A stretch of 64,000 nt of DNA, taken from assembly GCA_021401465.1 (NCBI GenBank), contig JADDMT010000024.1, positions 62,001-126,000 of the forward strand. The letters run 5' to 3'. Under the pieces are notes generated by a model that was given only the letters and a program-made list of their open reading frames with translations, was not told the DNA's origin and did not search any database. The number at the start of each line of letters is the position of its first letter. Position 1 is the first letter of the stretch. This DNA is from Teratosphaeria epicoccoides (taxonomy: Eukaryota > Ascomycota > Dothideomycetes > Mycosphaerellales > Teratosphaeriaceae). The translations under genes were made by a program, and so were the position numbers. This document shows positions 31,127-42,707 of the stretch, piece after piece.

Positions 31127-33362
31127 ATGCTGCCACAAAGGGTCTACGGGATACCGCCTGGCTATCGTGTGGGACAGAACGATAGCTCTCAGATACCCGA
31201 TTTTGGAATAGCTCGAGCGCCAGTGTCCCGTCAAAGCGTGCTTGATCAAGCCAGCATGCGACACTACGGGTCGCCACCAAATTTTTCGACTTCACCTGCG
31301 GGCCGGACCATACATCACCACGAAAGGTCCAATTCGCCGCTCAAGAGGACCGCTGACAGGTCGAGGAGTCGGATCAACGACTCGTCCTCAAGAGTAGGAC
31401 AATCTCAATCGTTACGGCCGCAGGATTGGGCTCCACCAGACCGACGGACACAAAGGTATTCAGACTCTAGTCTGGACTCAGATGACTTTGTACATGCTAC
31501 TCTGAGAGGCGGCCTCAGTGGAAGTCCAACTGGGCACCAGGGCAACCAGCCGTTCAATAGTGGATCACGAGCATTGAGAGATATCGACAACTTATTTGGT
31601 GCTGGACGAGTTTCCGTGTCCTCAAGTCCTGAACCGGAAGAGCAAGACATCTACTCGCGTCCGTATGGACCGCAGACTGCCTATGGGACCGCTCCGCCTC
31701 CAGCATATAGCTATCGCTCAATGCCAGACACTCTAGCAGCCGCCTCCAGACGCTCTGGACATCGTCCTCACGACTCACAAAGCTCCACCGCACCACTGCA
31801 GCCGAGGACGGCACAGCGCGATAGCGCACCACCTTCTCCATCGAGGCAGGAGAGACCAGCTGTGCAAATGGTGTACAATGCCTACCCCGCGAATGATTAT
31901 GATGATTGTGTGAACCATGACGACTTTGATGACGAAGATGATGTCGTGCCGCGACAGACAGAGCAGCGAAGGAAACGGGATCGAAAAGTCGCGGCACCCA
32001 TCACGGCCGCAATCGGGTCGAGCGCCGCCGGCATGTTCAGGGCCTTCGGCTCAAGAGACACGAGTGGGTCATATTACTCAATGAGAGGAGGTAGTCCGTC
32101 GAGGGCAGACAGGAACCCCGAGAAGAGCGAATGGTTGCAGAAGAACAGCAACGGCAACAAGCGGATGAAGTGGATCATTGGTAGTATCATCGTCGTTGTG
32201 CTTCTGGCAGCTATCATTGGAGGCGTTTTAGGAGGCATTCTTGCCAACAGAAAGTCATCCGGGGCTGGGTCGTCCACTTCAAACAGTATCAGTAGCAAGG
32301 ATGGGCTCTATGATATCAATTCTCCGCAGGTCAAGAAGCTGTTGAACAACAGCGCACTGCACAAAGTCTTTCCAGGCATGGACTACACACCTCTTAATGC
32401 GCAATACCCGGACTGCCTCACGGATCCGCCGGACCAGAATAACATCACGCTCGACATTACGATGTTGGCACAGCTGACACCAGCAGTACGGCTGTACGGG
32501 ACTGATTGCAACCAGACTGAGATGGTCTTGGAGTCGATCAACCGTCTTGGCTACAACGATACTATCAAGGTGTGGCTAGGCGTCTGGCTCGGAGACAACT
32601 CAACCACGAATGCTCGTCAATTGAAGCAAATGTACGAAATCCTGGATACTTACCCGTCAACACAATTTGCTGGCATCATCGTTGGCAACGAGGTCTTGTT
32701 TCGTAAAGACCTCAGCGAGAAGGAGCTTGGCCAACAACTCACGTACGTCCGGAACAACCTCACAGCCAAGCAGATCGACCTGCCTGTAGCGACATCAGAC
32801 CTTGGAGACGACTGGACTGCATCCCTGGCAGCAGACACAGATATCGTGATGGCGAATGTGCATCCCTTCTTCGCAGGCGTAACTCCTGACGTGGCCCCAG
32901 GCTGGACATGGGATTTCTGGCAGACCAACGATGTCGCTCTTACTGGTATTGGTAAGTCTACGGCCGGATATCCGAAGAACATTATTGCCGAGACCGGCTG
33001 GCCGAGCGAGGGCGGCAACGACTGCGGGACAGATAGCGGAACGTGTCCGAACAGCACGGCAGGTGCTGTGGCAAGTGTGGATAACATGAATACGTTTCTC
33101 GATGGATGGGTTTGCGAGTCGTTGAAGAATGGGACGACCTACTTTTGGTGAGTCTCGATTTGATGGAGTTGATGCGAGGTGACTCAGCTGACAGTGCTGT
33201 CAACGTAGGTTTGAGGCTTTTGATGAGCCGTGGAAGGTCATATTCGATACTGACACGGACAAGTGGGAGAGTAAGTGGGGCTTGATGGACTCAAACCGAA
33301 ATGTGAAGACTGGCTTGAAGATACCGGATTGTGGTGGTCAAACCGTCGACAAGCCGTACTGA
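31127..33362 (+). CDS. btgC: membrane-anchored GH17 glucan endo-1,3-beta-glucosidase (BtgC type)
   Basis: Two exons, 31127-33147 and 33209-33362, with a 61-nt intron (GTGAGT donor). The product is 724 residues; ATG 31127 is the first ATG in frame. About 345 cytosolic Ser/Pro/Arg-rich residues precede one membrane helix at ~348-373 (KWIIGSIIVVVLLAAIIGG), then a GH17 domain outside. The acid/base is Glu522 (IIVGNEVLFR) and the nucleophile Glu622 (IIAETGWPSEGG). The exon 2 part restores WFEAFDEPWK, the usual end of the barrel. This is the type II layout of Aspergillus BtgC and yeast Scw11-like enzymes, acting on cell-wall beta-1,3-glucan during morphogenesis. The long cytosolic tail, with many SP/RxxS sites, is likely phosphoregulated (inference). 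Confidence 0.93.
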
Positions 33363-34077
33363 GCAGGAGAACACATAGGTCAATTTGGAGTGACGCGGCG
33401 TTGATGGTTGTGATTGCCTCGGGTCTTCTTAGGTGCTATGGGGCTCGATTGCAGCAGGTGCAAAAGGCCTTTGGATTTTCAACAGCGCTCGACAGGTGAA
33501 GTCTAGGGAGGGGTACGTAGCGCCGCTCGTACTTGGATTTCGCTTCACGCTGCGATAGTCAAATTGACATACAGATAATGCATACAGAATCCAGTCGATC
33601 GACTTGAGAAAGGGGACCAAATGAGAATAATGCCGACAGCATGTCCTTCGAACCTGAGCTCTATATTCCAGGTGGTGGATAGACGGTGAGCAACTCGATG
33701 GGCCCGTCGGATGAAGCTTCTCAAGAACACTGCAGGGAGCCGTCTTGCGAATCATTCCCATGACCAGGATCCTCTAGTCCGTGACCGAGTGCTACCTCTT
33801 CGTCAGTCAAGCGCCCGCAACAATCTGGACAAGCCCACGACGGGAAAAGCGCAAGCTGATGGAAAGCTGTTTCATCGTAAGTTGCATTGCGTTCCATTCG
33901 TCTGGGGTGATGTCCGAGTGTTCAGGTCAAACGGCGAGCTTCACATGCAAGACGCCGAAACCGAGGGCCCAAGCTCCATCATTGGTTTAGACATTTCTTC
34001 GCACATTCGGTCTTCCGACCCTTCGCTCCAAGAAAGTACAGCGAATCTCAATTGAGCTATTAGCGGGTCCAGCCAGA
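33363..34077. other. intergenic
   Basis: No gene is seen; short ORFs at 33711-34055 lack family features. Confidence 0.45.
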
Positions 34078-34960
34078 ATGGGCGACTCTGCAGGCGATGC
34101 CCTCCTAGAGGCTACCCGACGGTATGTACAGCACTGCTCTCATTTTCCCCGCGAGGACCAGACTGACGGGTCTCAGTGTTTATACATCCAAGAAGTACAC
34201 TGATGTCGACATTGTCTGCGGCGAAAAGACCTGGAAGGCGCACAAGCTCGTCCTGTCTGCAAACTCTGAGTACTTCCGCCCACAGTGTGATGGCGATTGG
34301 AAGGTGCGTCGACGGAATTCGTGACGGGAAGGGCAAAACACTGACTCCCCGTGATAGGAAGGAATGGAGGGCAAGATTCCTCTTCATGAGGACGACCCGC
34401 AGACCATCGACGCTATGCTAGCTTTCCTCTACAAAGGCAGCTATGGCGACGACGGCAATGCTCAGGCAGACTGCGAACCGATGACCCTCGACGCACGTGT
34501 CTTCATCCTCGCCGACAAGACCTTCATCAAACCATTGAAGATGGAAGCTGCGAAGCAGTTTGCGCAGCGTGCGCACAAGGAGTGGGGTACGCCAGGTTTT
34601 GCGGCTGCCATTGCTGAGGTGTACGAGAATGGTCCGCCCCACGACCGTGCTCTGCGCGATACCATCATGGACATTATTTGCGCAAATGCAAAAGAGCTCT
34701 ATGGGCACCCGCTGCACTATGCCGACTTCCATCGCGTGATTGACGAGATGGGAGACTTCGCAGCGGACGTTACTCGTGCGATGGCTTCAAGCTCGAAGAA
34801 GAAGCACAAGGCCAAGGACGAGAAGACGTATAAGTGCCCAAGCTGCCTAATGATCTTCACAATCAGGACATCTGAGCTTCAAGGCAATACTATGTATTGC
34901 CCTCGCGCATGCCACAGCCAAAGTCTGAGCTGGTGGAGCAGCAGCCTTGTGCAGGACTAG
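34078..34960 (+). CDS. BTB/POZ-domain protein with C-terminal zinc-ribbon-like motif
   Basis: Three exons, 34078-34121, 34177-34303 and 34358-34960, with introns of 55 and 54 nt; the joined frame is 258 codons, 257 residues. The BTB domain runs from ~22 to ~115: KYTDVDIVCGEKTWKAHKLV, SANSEYF, then IPLHEDDPQTIDAMLAFLY and LADKTFIKPLKMEA. BTB domains pair proteins and often link substrates to cullin-3 ligases. The C-terminus has a Lys-rich stretch and CPSC...CPRAC, a possible zinc-binding pair. Genes of this form are abundant in filamentous fungi and mostly uncharacterised. Confidence 0.85.
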
Positions 34961-35416
34961 GCGCATATCTCGATGCATCGGGTAGTCATGGTTTGAGGGG
35001 TTGAAGTGACCCATCCTGGACCGGCAGACTCATGGTTGTTCACGCATAGCCTTGGTGTCTTTTGCAAGGGCTGTCCTCGTAGGGAGACGGAATAAATAAT
35101 GATTTTGAAGATGGTAGATCTGTGCTGTGATGAACGATGTCTGATAATATGCCAGAACTTCGTGTCTGGCAAACCATTGTCATAATGCTGTCCAGTGTAA
35201 TCTTCAAGAGCGGTTAATGTCGTTCCCTCTCGCCGAGCACACACGCCTGATGTTTTTTCTGCTTGCCACGCTGATTTGGGTTCCAAGTAAGCACTTCATT
35301 TATAGACCCGTTGAAAACCTGGTGGACCCACGGGATGACTGTGTTTCATAATCGTGGTGCCAGAAAAGCAGGTCTTAACTACTAGGCCCGGCGCAACACC
35401 TTATCAAGCAGCTCAT
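34961..35416. other. intergenic between convergent genes
   Basis: No gene is seen in about 455 bp. Confidence 0.45.
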
Positions 35417-37558
35417 TTACTGCTTAGGACCTTCATCCGCACCTTCAAACTCCACCAGCGCCGTCCCAGCCTTGCACAGATCACCAGCTCGATGCACTAT
35501 CCTCGCAATCCTCCCGTCCTGCGGGCTCCGAATCACGGTCTCCATCTTCATACTCTCAATCACAACGAGTGCCTGATTCTTCTTCACTTCATCACCCTCA
35601 GCGACCTCCACCCGCAAAATTTTGCAAGGCATGGGAGCCAACACTGAGTTTGCCACGTCCTTCTGCCCAAGAGCTTCTTTCAGATAATTCGGTGTAGCGA
35701 GCTGAAGCCTGTACTGGCGCCCTTGCTGGAAGAGTGTCAGGATATGGGACTCTGGGTCTCGGACTAGAGTTGTTGCGAGGCGAGTGTGGGTGTAGAAGGA
35801 GGTCAGAATACTGTTGGAGGGGTCATAGCTCGACGTGATCGTTCGAGATTCGTTGGAGCCTACACTGACGGAGAAGATGTCGGGACCTGTTTGGAGGACA
35901 CGGACAGCAATTGTGGCGTTCGTGACCTGCGGATCAGAAGCGCTCTCAACCAGATGGAATTCTCTTGGTTGAGGAGCATTGCCGAAGCCGATTGTTTGCG
36001 TCGGCCACATTGGACTCGTGCGCGTGTGCTGCGACTGTTCGGCTTTGTATAGAGCAAGAGCAGCTTGCATCCACACCTCGTCGGACAAGGGCTCTTTAGC
36101 AAACAATTCGTCGTGATGCTTGCTAATGTAGCCGGTCTCGACTTCACCGTTCATGAAGGCTGGACTCGCAACACAACGTTTCAGAAACTCGATGTTGGTG
36201 ATGGGACCAGCAATCTCGTACTCTTCTAGCGCACGCTTCACCTTCTGCAAAGCCGCTCTTCTGTCGGGACCAGAGACAATCAATTTCGCAACCATAGGGT
36301 CGTAGTGAGCCGATACCTCATCGCCTTGCACAAATCCGGCGTCGATGCGCACGCTGTCGCTCTCCGCTGGCTTTCGCAGGTGAAGCAAACGACCGGTAGA
36401 TGGCACAAAGTTCATATCAGGGTCTTCGGCATAGATGCGGGCTTCAATCGCGTGACCTCGCTCCCGAATGCGCTGCTCGACCTCCGTTTGCGTGAGAGGT
36501 AAAGGCTTCCCTTCAGCCACTAATATCTGCCAGTGCACCAGGTCCAACCCGGTCACCAATTCAGTCACAGGATGCTCGACCTGCAAGCGAGTATTCATTT
36601 CCATGAAGAAGAACTCGCCGCTGTCATTGTCAAAGATGAATTCTACAGTCCCAGCGCCCTCATAACCCACAGCCAGAGCAGCCTGTCGAGCCTTCTCCCA
36701 GAGGTCCTGTCGTACCTCTTCCGGCAAATTCGGAGCCGGCGACTCTTCCAGAATTTTCTGGTGTCGACGCTGGATGGAACAATCGCGTTCACCCAACGCC
36801 AGGGCATTCCCATGCTGATCAGCGAAGACCTGTACTTCGATATGTCGAGGAGTGGTGATGTATTTCTCTACCAGCATCACGTCATCACCGAACGAACTTC
36901 TCGCCTCGCTCTTCGCTGAGTCAAGCTGCTGCTGGAACTCTCCAGCTTCCATCGCAATCCGCATACCTTTGCCACCGCCACCTTTCACAGCTTTCAAGAG
37001 CACTGGATAGCCGATCTTCTCGGCCTGCGCAGCCAGATATGCTGGGTCCTGCTCTGCTCCATGATATCCAGGAATGCAGGGCACGCCAGCCTCGATCATA
37101 ATCTCCTTGCTGCGGGACTTGTCGCCCATAGCCTCGATGGCCTTCCACGGTGGGCCAATGAACTTGACGCCTGCCTCTGTGCAAGCCTTTGCGAAGGCGG
37201 CGTTCTCGCTTAGAAACCCATACCCTGGATGAACGGCCTCAATACAGTGTTGCTTGGCCAATTCGATGATCCGAGATCCATTGAGATATTGATCCGTTGA
37301 GCCAAGATTGATAGCGAAAGGGGAGGAGATGGCATGCTGAGAGTGCTTGTCTGGGTCGGTGTACAATGTGGTAGTCCTTATACCATACTGAGCAGCTGTC
37401 CTGCCCACACGCAAGGCGATCTCGCCACGATTAGCGATTAAAATGGATCTCAGCGGCGCTGGGTTGGTCGAGTCATTGGCAGTACTGTTCCACCTCCTCG
37501 TCTGCTTGGGCAAGGCCCGTGCGACTCCCGAGGCCCATGGCCTGGCTGCAGTCCTCAT
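35417..37558 (-). CDS. mccA: methylcrotonoyl-CoA carboxylase alpha subunit, mitochondrial
   Basis: A single-exon gene of 713 residues, the usual length, from ATG 37556-37558. It is the biotin-carrying subunit of 3-methylcrotonyl-CoA carboxylase in leucine breakdown. The first ~25 residues (MRTAARPWASGVARALPKQT) are a mitochondrial presequence. The biotin carboxylase part starts at ILIANRGEIALRV and has the ATP-binding KAVKGGGGKGMRIA and the active-site EMNTRLQVEHPVTE. The biotinyl domain near the C-terminus has ESMKMET, with Lys671 as the likely biotin site; Ser in place of the common Ala is seen in fungal MCC. A propionyl-type or other biotin carboxylase is less likely given the length and domain order. 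The beta subunit gene is not in the window. Confidence 0.93.
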   Translation of the reverse strand: MRTAARPWASGVARALPKQTRRWNSTANDSTNPAPLRSILIANRGEIALRVGRTAAQYGIRTTTLYTDPDKHSQHAISSPFAINLGSTDQYLNGSRIIELAKQHCIEAVHPGYGFLSENAAFAKACTEAGVKFIGPPWKAIEAMGDKSRSKEIMIEAGVPCIPGYHGAEQDPAYLAAQAEKIGYPVLLKAVKGGGGKGMRIAMEAGEFQQQLDSAKSEARSSFGDDVMLVEKYITTPRHIEVQVFADQHGNALALGERDCSIQRRHQKILEESPAPNLPEEVRQDLWEKARQAALAVGYEGAGTVEFIFDNDSGEFFFMEMNTRLQVEHPVTELVTGLDLVHWQILVAEGKPLPLTQTEVEQRIRERGHAIEARIYAEDPDMNFVPSTGRLLHLRKPAESDSVRIDAGFVQGDEVSAHYDPMVAKLIVSGPDRRAALQKVKRALEEYEIAGPITNIEFLKRCVASPAFMNGEVETGYISKHHDELFAKEPLSDEVWMQAALALYKAEQSQHTRTSPMWPTQTIGFGNAPQPREFHLVESASDPQVTNATIAVRVLQTGPDIFSVSVGSNESRTITSSYDPSNSILTSFYTHTRLATTLVRDPESHILTLFQQGRQYRLQLATPNYLKEALGQKDVANSVLAPMPCKILRVEVAEGDEVKKNQALVVIESMKMETVIRSPQDGRIARIVHRAGDLCKAGTALVEFEGADEGPKQ

Positions 37559-38526
37559 TATGACCAGTCGTCCACATTAGGTTATTGTGTGTTTCATATG
37601 CCCAAGTGGTTGCTAAGCTGATGCCTACCTCTATTCCTTTGTAGGGAGTGGAGTTGACCGTCCTCACGTGCATGCGTGAGCCGAGGGTAAGCGCACGGCA
37701 CGGATTTACCATTATCCGCTGCCGTGGCATCGTCTGCCACAGTGCATAGATGTTGCCATGATGAATACTCCACTGATCGAACTCATATGGCGCGATCACA
37801 ACGCGAGAAGCCGGTGTGACGCATGCCTATTCGGCGTATGTGGCCGGGCGCCAACCCTCTTGCTTGAGGCGTAGCAGTCAATTGACCATCGCAAACCCCA
37901 GCCCTTGCGTTGCTCTCTGGGTAATGTCAAATGATGCTGGGTGGCTGCTGAATCCTGACTGGCAGCAAGGATGCCCGATTACAAGTGCAGGTACAGTCAC
38001 AAATGCACTGGCAGTTCATCGAGTACTCACCTCGCACAAACTGATGCTGATGTATGCATCCCTTGTCGATGACGACACTTGACGCCCGATAGGTGCAGTC
38101 ATCAGTAATGCTGCTTCATGCGTCAAAGATCGGGAATTCTTGCCCAGTGAAGTGAGGCCCACAGAGCTACAGCATAGGTTCATGAGCGGCTGATGTGCAA
38201 CGAAGGCTTTCGGTATCTGCAAGCTCTGAGCATGGCTTATCAGTCCCGCTCGAAGGCTCATCTCCGCAACAGACATCGAGCCATAGTACAGGAATGGGAT
38301 CTATGACCTGCTGGAAGTGTGACCCTTTGTCCTAACATTCCCAAGTCATCACCCGCGACTACCAGTCCCCTCAACAGTCAGTTAGGCACAATTCATTCGG
38401 GAAGCTCTAGTTACCAGCCATCATCCATCTGATAATTGACACGTCAGTCGAATCGACACTGCCCGACTAATACATCTGACTGGTCGTGACAATCTTTGAC
38501 TGATTGTTGAGCCGACTGGCGACAAC
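37559..38526. other. intergenic between divergent genes
   Basis: No gene is seen in about 970 bp, which must hold the promoters of mccA and of the transporter. Repeat cluster E lies at 38425-38525, directly before the transporter ATG. Confidence 0.45.
38425..38525 (+). repeat. dispersed TTGACTGCTTG repeat, cluster E
   Basis: ATTGACACGTCAGTCGAATCG, CTGACTGGTCGTGAC and TTTGACTGATTGTTGAGCC follow one another up to the transporter start codon at 38527. Confidence 0.55.
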
Positions 38527-40327
38527 ATGGACGCGGAAAAAGGCATTCTGCCGAAAAACGTAAAGCCAGTGGACGTCCGCTCTGAAGATACGCGATTGCC
38601 CGTCGCCAGGGCCAGAAATGTCTTCATCCAATGGTGCACCAGGCTGGCGCACTCGAAATTAGCGGAGACTAGAGGTATCGAACGCGTTCACGATGACGAG
38701 CAATCACCCGTACATACCCACTCCCTCCCCACAATCCGCCAGAAGACTCGAAGCTCACAAACCCACAGCCCAGACCCCGCCCTTACAGCCAAATGCTCAT
38801 GCTCTGGACCAGCGCCAACCTGACCGCTAACAACATCATCCTCGGCTTCCTAGGGCCCTTGACCTTCAAACTCTCCTTCACGGATGCGGCACTGTGTTCC
38901 GTCTTTGGAGTCCTGGTAGGCTGTCTCACAACCGGCTACATCGCCACCTTCGGCCCTCGATCTGGCTGTCGAACGATGATACTCGCTCGTTTCACGATGG
39001 GCTGGTGGCCCAGCCGCATCTGCGTGCTCTTGAATCTGGTAATAATGCTGGGATACGGCATGATTGATACGGTCGTCGGAGGGCAGATGCTGTCCTACAT
39101 TGCCGGTGAGAGGATATCTGTAGTTGCGGGGATTCTGGTCAGTGCTGTGAGTATCATGCAGACTGTCTCGATGAGTCGAGACTCTGCTGTTGACAACGTC
39201 TAGGTTCTTTGCTGGGTCGTGACGGAATTCGGTGCGCCGCTCTTCCATCTCTACGAGCGCTGGGCATTTGTGCCGCAAGCCGCTGCTCTGCTGGTCCTCG
39301 CAGGCGTCGCTGGCCCGTACTTCGATACGAGCAGTCCTACGAACGGAAATGCGAGTACACGCATAGCAGACAAATTATCAATGTTCTCGTTGTGCCTGAG
39401 TGCCACCGCCGGATGGGCACCTGCAGGAGCAGACTACGTGAGTGCTGACTCCCGTAAGATCTCCACGAGGCGGACATTGACAAGCCGCAGTACGTTTACT
39501 TCAACGCCAAGACGCCGAGATGGTCTCTGTTCTTCTTCACTTGGCTCGGCGAGGCTCTCGGAAACATCTTTGCCATCTTGATGGGAACAGGGCTCGCTTC
39601 AGGTATGCGGTCACAAGAATAGCAGGTCTCGAAGATGTACGGTGCTGACTGATGTTGTCCGACAGGACTCGCTAACAAGGCGGCTTGGGCAGCTGGAGAC
39701 GATGTCAGCCCGGGCGCTCTGCTTGTCGCAGGGTTCGTCGACCTTGGAGCATTCGGGAACTTTTGTGCAGTGATCATCATGCTTGGCGGTACGTCGGGCC
39801 TAAACTGGTGAAGTTTGACTCGCTGACATTCGCTCCCAGTGGTGGCCAATAACGTTCCCGGCACCTACAGTGGCGGTCTCAGCTTCCAATGCCTGGGCTC
39901 ATATGCGCACAGAATCCCTCGCATGTTCTGGAATAGCTTCGGCGTGCTGGTCTACACTCTGTGTGCGTGCCTCGGGAGAAATCACTTGTACGAGATCTTC
40001 GAAGATTTCCTCGCCTTGATGGGCTATTGGGCTTGCATCTGGGTGTGCTTGACGCTCGAGGAGCAGGTGATATTTAAGAAGGATCAGTATGTCTGGGAGG
40101 ACTGGAATGACGCGGGGAAATTGCCAGTCGGCCTGGCTGCTCTAGCTGCCTTTGCTGTCGGCTGGGTCGGGGCTGTCGTGGGCATGGATCAAGTCTACTT
40201 CGCGGGTCCTATCGCGCAGCTGATTGGGGATGCTGGCGCGGACATTGGTCTGTATATTGGGTGTCCTCTAGCTGCACTGACTTACCCACCCTTGAGATGG
40301 TTGGAGCTGAAGTGCATTGGCCGATAG
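38527..40327 (+). CDS. NCS1-family transporter, Tpn1/pyridoxine-like
   Basis: Exons run from ATG 38527 to about 38700, then to 39146, 39204-39437, 39491-39602, 39666-39788 and 39840-40327, with introns of 57, 53, 63 and 51 nt. The joined protein has about 12 membrane helices, beginning MLMLWTSANLTANNIILGFLG, with ATFGPRSGCRTM and ARFTMGWWPSR between helices and YERWAFVPQA later. This matches fungal nucleobase:cation symporter-1 proteins of the Tpn1 branch (vitamin B6 and related uptake). The 5' part is ambiguous: ETRGIERV, a conserved NCS1 N-terminal motif, is in frame with the ATG, but the helices are in another frame. Either 38675-38742 is a 68-nt intron that removes GIERV, or a one-base shift sits near 38695-38705. 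Substrate not proven. Confidence 0.8.
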
Positions 40328-40748
40328 CGTGGCGAGCGCGGCTCTGGATTATCAGCCATCAGCCATCAGCCATCTTCGCCACTCCCGTTTGACTTTGTAC
40401 CGCTCATTTCGTTCTCGGCACTGCGTTATGCCAGGTGTCAATCGAAGCAAGCAGTTCGAGGTGCCGGCTTAAGTCCGATGGACAAAGTGGAGCCTCTTAG
40501 GAGGTAGCGAAAGCTTGTCACGTGATCCCTGCAGCTGAGCCGTTCAGCTGGGATTTCCAAGGCTGCCGGCTGGATGAAGGCAGGAGCGCGGGCAAAGACT
40601 GGGCAGGTGCGATCGATATAATAGAACGATGACATCCTAGCACCCCACGCCTGGCCCTCCACTGTTCCTCGGTCGCTGACAGAAGGCCACTGGCGATGGC
40701 GATCATGTGACTGCGCGCTGCACTGTACGACGATAGACCGACACAAGA
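40328..40748. other. intergenic
   Basis: No gene is seen. It holds a 7-bp tandem repeat at 40351-40374 and the promoter of the GT90 gene. Confidence 0.45.
40351..40374 (+). repeat. ATCAGCC tandem repeat
   Basis: Three full copies of ATCAGCC plus ATC, just after the transporter stop codon. Confidence 0.8.
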
Positions 40749-42707
40749 ATGCCTCTCGTGTCCGCTCCCTCGCTCAACAGCCGCTTCACCCAGCTGGCCG
40801 TGTCGGCCGTGTTGCTGATCAGCCTCGCGCTCACCCTCATCCCGACCGACACCGTGCGACATCTTCGCGTGCCAGGCCTGAATCGCGGGAACACCCATCA
40901 CCACGCACAAAGACCCATCGCCGTGGTCAGACCCAACACCCGACCACCAAAGCCCGACCACCCGATCGACCGCCTCGTCGCACGCGCGGACGCCGACTTC
41001 GAGCGGCTCTTGGCGGAGGACACCCCGACGTTACATGCGGCGGCGGAGGCGTATCGCAAGAGGCGGGGAAGGCAGCCACCGCCCGGCTTTGATGTGTGGT
41101 ATAATTTCGCTGCCAAGAGCAACGCGGTCATTGTCGAGCAGTTTTGGGATCAGATCTACCATGATCTGAATCCCTTCTGGGGTGTGCCGGCCAAGCAGCT
41201 CCGAGAGGAGTCGAACAAGTTTGAACACAGGATCAGTGTCAGGAATGGCAATGCCACCGGCTACACAGATGTCGCCGAGCGGCCATGGATCAACATCTGG
41301 AAGGACATGATTCAGTCGGTCGCCCACATGTTGCCAGATGTGGATGTGCCCATCAACGTCATGGACGAGAGCCGGGTCGTGGTGCCGTGGGAGGAGATCA
41401 ATGCTGCAATGCTGGAACAGAGGAAGACGAGGAGGATCGTGCCGGAGCCCGACCTGAAGACAACCTTTGGGAGCTTGCAGCAGCTGGACAACAATCCACC
41501 CAAGGAAGGCGAGGTGCAGGACCCTCCCTTCGAGGTGATGGGCCCGTACTGGCCGTTGGCTGTCGTTGGCTGTCCGCCCGATAGTCCAGCCCGAAAGGCG
41601 TACATCGACACCGACTTCAAGAACCCTCCCCCGCTCACCGGACAATGGCCTGAAGGCAGTTCCCAAGGCTACGTCCAAAATTGGACCCTTGCTAAATCTC
41701 CGTGCGACAACGCCAACCTGCAGGGTCTGCACGGTACCTTCGTCGAGCCCATCTCCATATCCACCACCAAGCGCCTCTTCCCGTTGTTCGGCGGCTCCAA
41801 ACTGTCCATGAACAATGAGATCCTACTCCCGCCCGCTATGTATTGGACCGATGACCCATTTTATTCTGGCGGCCCTTCCCATGGCAAGACCTGGGAGCAG
41901 AAACATGACAGCGTCATTTGGCGCGGAGCAGCATCAGGAGGAAGGAACAGGGAGGAGAACTGGACGCGCTTTCACCGCCACAGATTCGTCGCCATGATCA
42001 ACGCCACCGCCGTCAAGCTCGCAGAAACCGGCGGAGAAGAACCGCGGAATTTCGTCCTACCCACAAATAATACATATGATCTCGTCGCGCACCTGCAAAC
42101 TCTCACCGAGTCTCACGCCCACGGCACAGGCACCGCGCTCTCCGACTGGATCGACACATGGAGCGATGCAGCATTCGTGCACCTCCTCTGCTTTCCCGCC
42201 ACGGACTCCCCAGCCGACCGCGACTGCCCCTACTCCTCACACTACTTCTCCGTGGCCCCCACCATGGAAATGCGCGACCAATACCTCTACAAATACCTCC
42301 CCGACATCGACGGCAACTCCTTCTCCGGCCGCTACCGCGCCTTCCTTTACTCCACTTCGCTCCCCATCAAAGCCACCATCTACAACGAATGGCACGACTC
42401 GCGCCTCATTCCTTGGCGGCACTTCGTCCCCATGGACAACACGTTCGCCGACTTTTATGGGATCATGGAGTACTTTTTGGGGAACCCTGGGCGCGAGGAT
42501 TCGGGTATCGACGGGGTGGGAGGGCATGATGCGGTAGCAAAGAGGATTGCGATGGAGGGGAAGAGGTGGGCGGAGAGGACGTTGAGGAAGGAGGATATGC
42601 AGGTTTATGTGCTGAGGTTGCTTTTGGAGTTTGCGAGGGTTTGTGATGAAGAGAGGGAGAGATTGGGATGGAGGGAAGGTGGGGTGGGGAGGAGAGGGGA
42701 TGGTTAG
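40749..42707 (+). CDS. GT90 (CAP10-like) glycosyltransferase, type II membrane protein
   Basis: A single-exon gene of 652 residues from ATG 40749. One N-terminal membrane helix (LAVSAVLLISLALTLIP, ~15-31) anchors a luminal catalytic part. The later half shows the CAP10/DUF821 pattern: DSVIWRGAASGGRNRE, WTRFHRHRFV, SYHYFSVAP-like, DQYLYKYLPDIDGNSFSGRY, and FLYSTSLPIKATIYNEWHDSRLIPWRHFVPMD. In Cryptococcus the family adds xylose to capsule glycans; in filamentous ascomycetes the products are mostly unknown, probably cell-surface or secreted glycans. Codon use changes from C-rich to G-rich purine runs in the last ~200 bp. Confidence 0.93.
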   Translation: MPLVSAPSLNSRFTQLAVSAVLLISLALTLIPTDTVRHLRVPGLNRGNTHHHAQRPIAVVRPNTRPPKPDHPIDRLVARADADFERLLAEDTPTLHAAAEAYRKRRGRQPPPGFDVWYNFAAKSNAVIVEQFWDQIYHDLNPFWGVPAKQLREESNKFEHRISVRNGNATGYTDVAERPWINIWKDMIQSVAHMLPDVDVPINVMDESRVVVPWEEINAAMLEQRKTRRIVPEPDLKTTFGSLQQLDNNPPKEGEVQDPPFEVMGPYWPLAVVGCPPDSPARKAYIDTDFKNPPPLTGQWPEGSSQGYVQNWTLAKSPCDNANLQGLHGTFVEPISISTTKRLFPLFGGSKLSMNNEILLPPAMYWTDDPFYSGGPSHGKTWEQKHDSVIWRGAASGGRNREENWTRFHRHRFVAMINATAVKLAETGGEEPRNFVLPTNNTYDLVAHLQTLTESHAHGTGTALSDWIDTWSDAAFVHLLCFPATDSPADRDCPYSSHYFSVAPTMEMRDQYLYKYLPDIDGNSFSGRYRAFLYSTSLPIKATIYNEWHDSRLIPWRHFVPMDNTFADFYGIMEYFLGNPGREDSGIDGVGGHDAVAKRIAMEGKRWAERTLRKEDMQVYVLRLLLEFARVCDEERERLGWREGGVGRRGDG

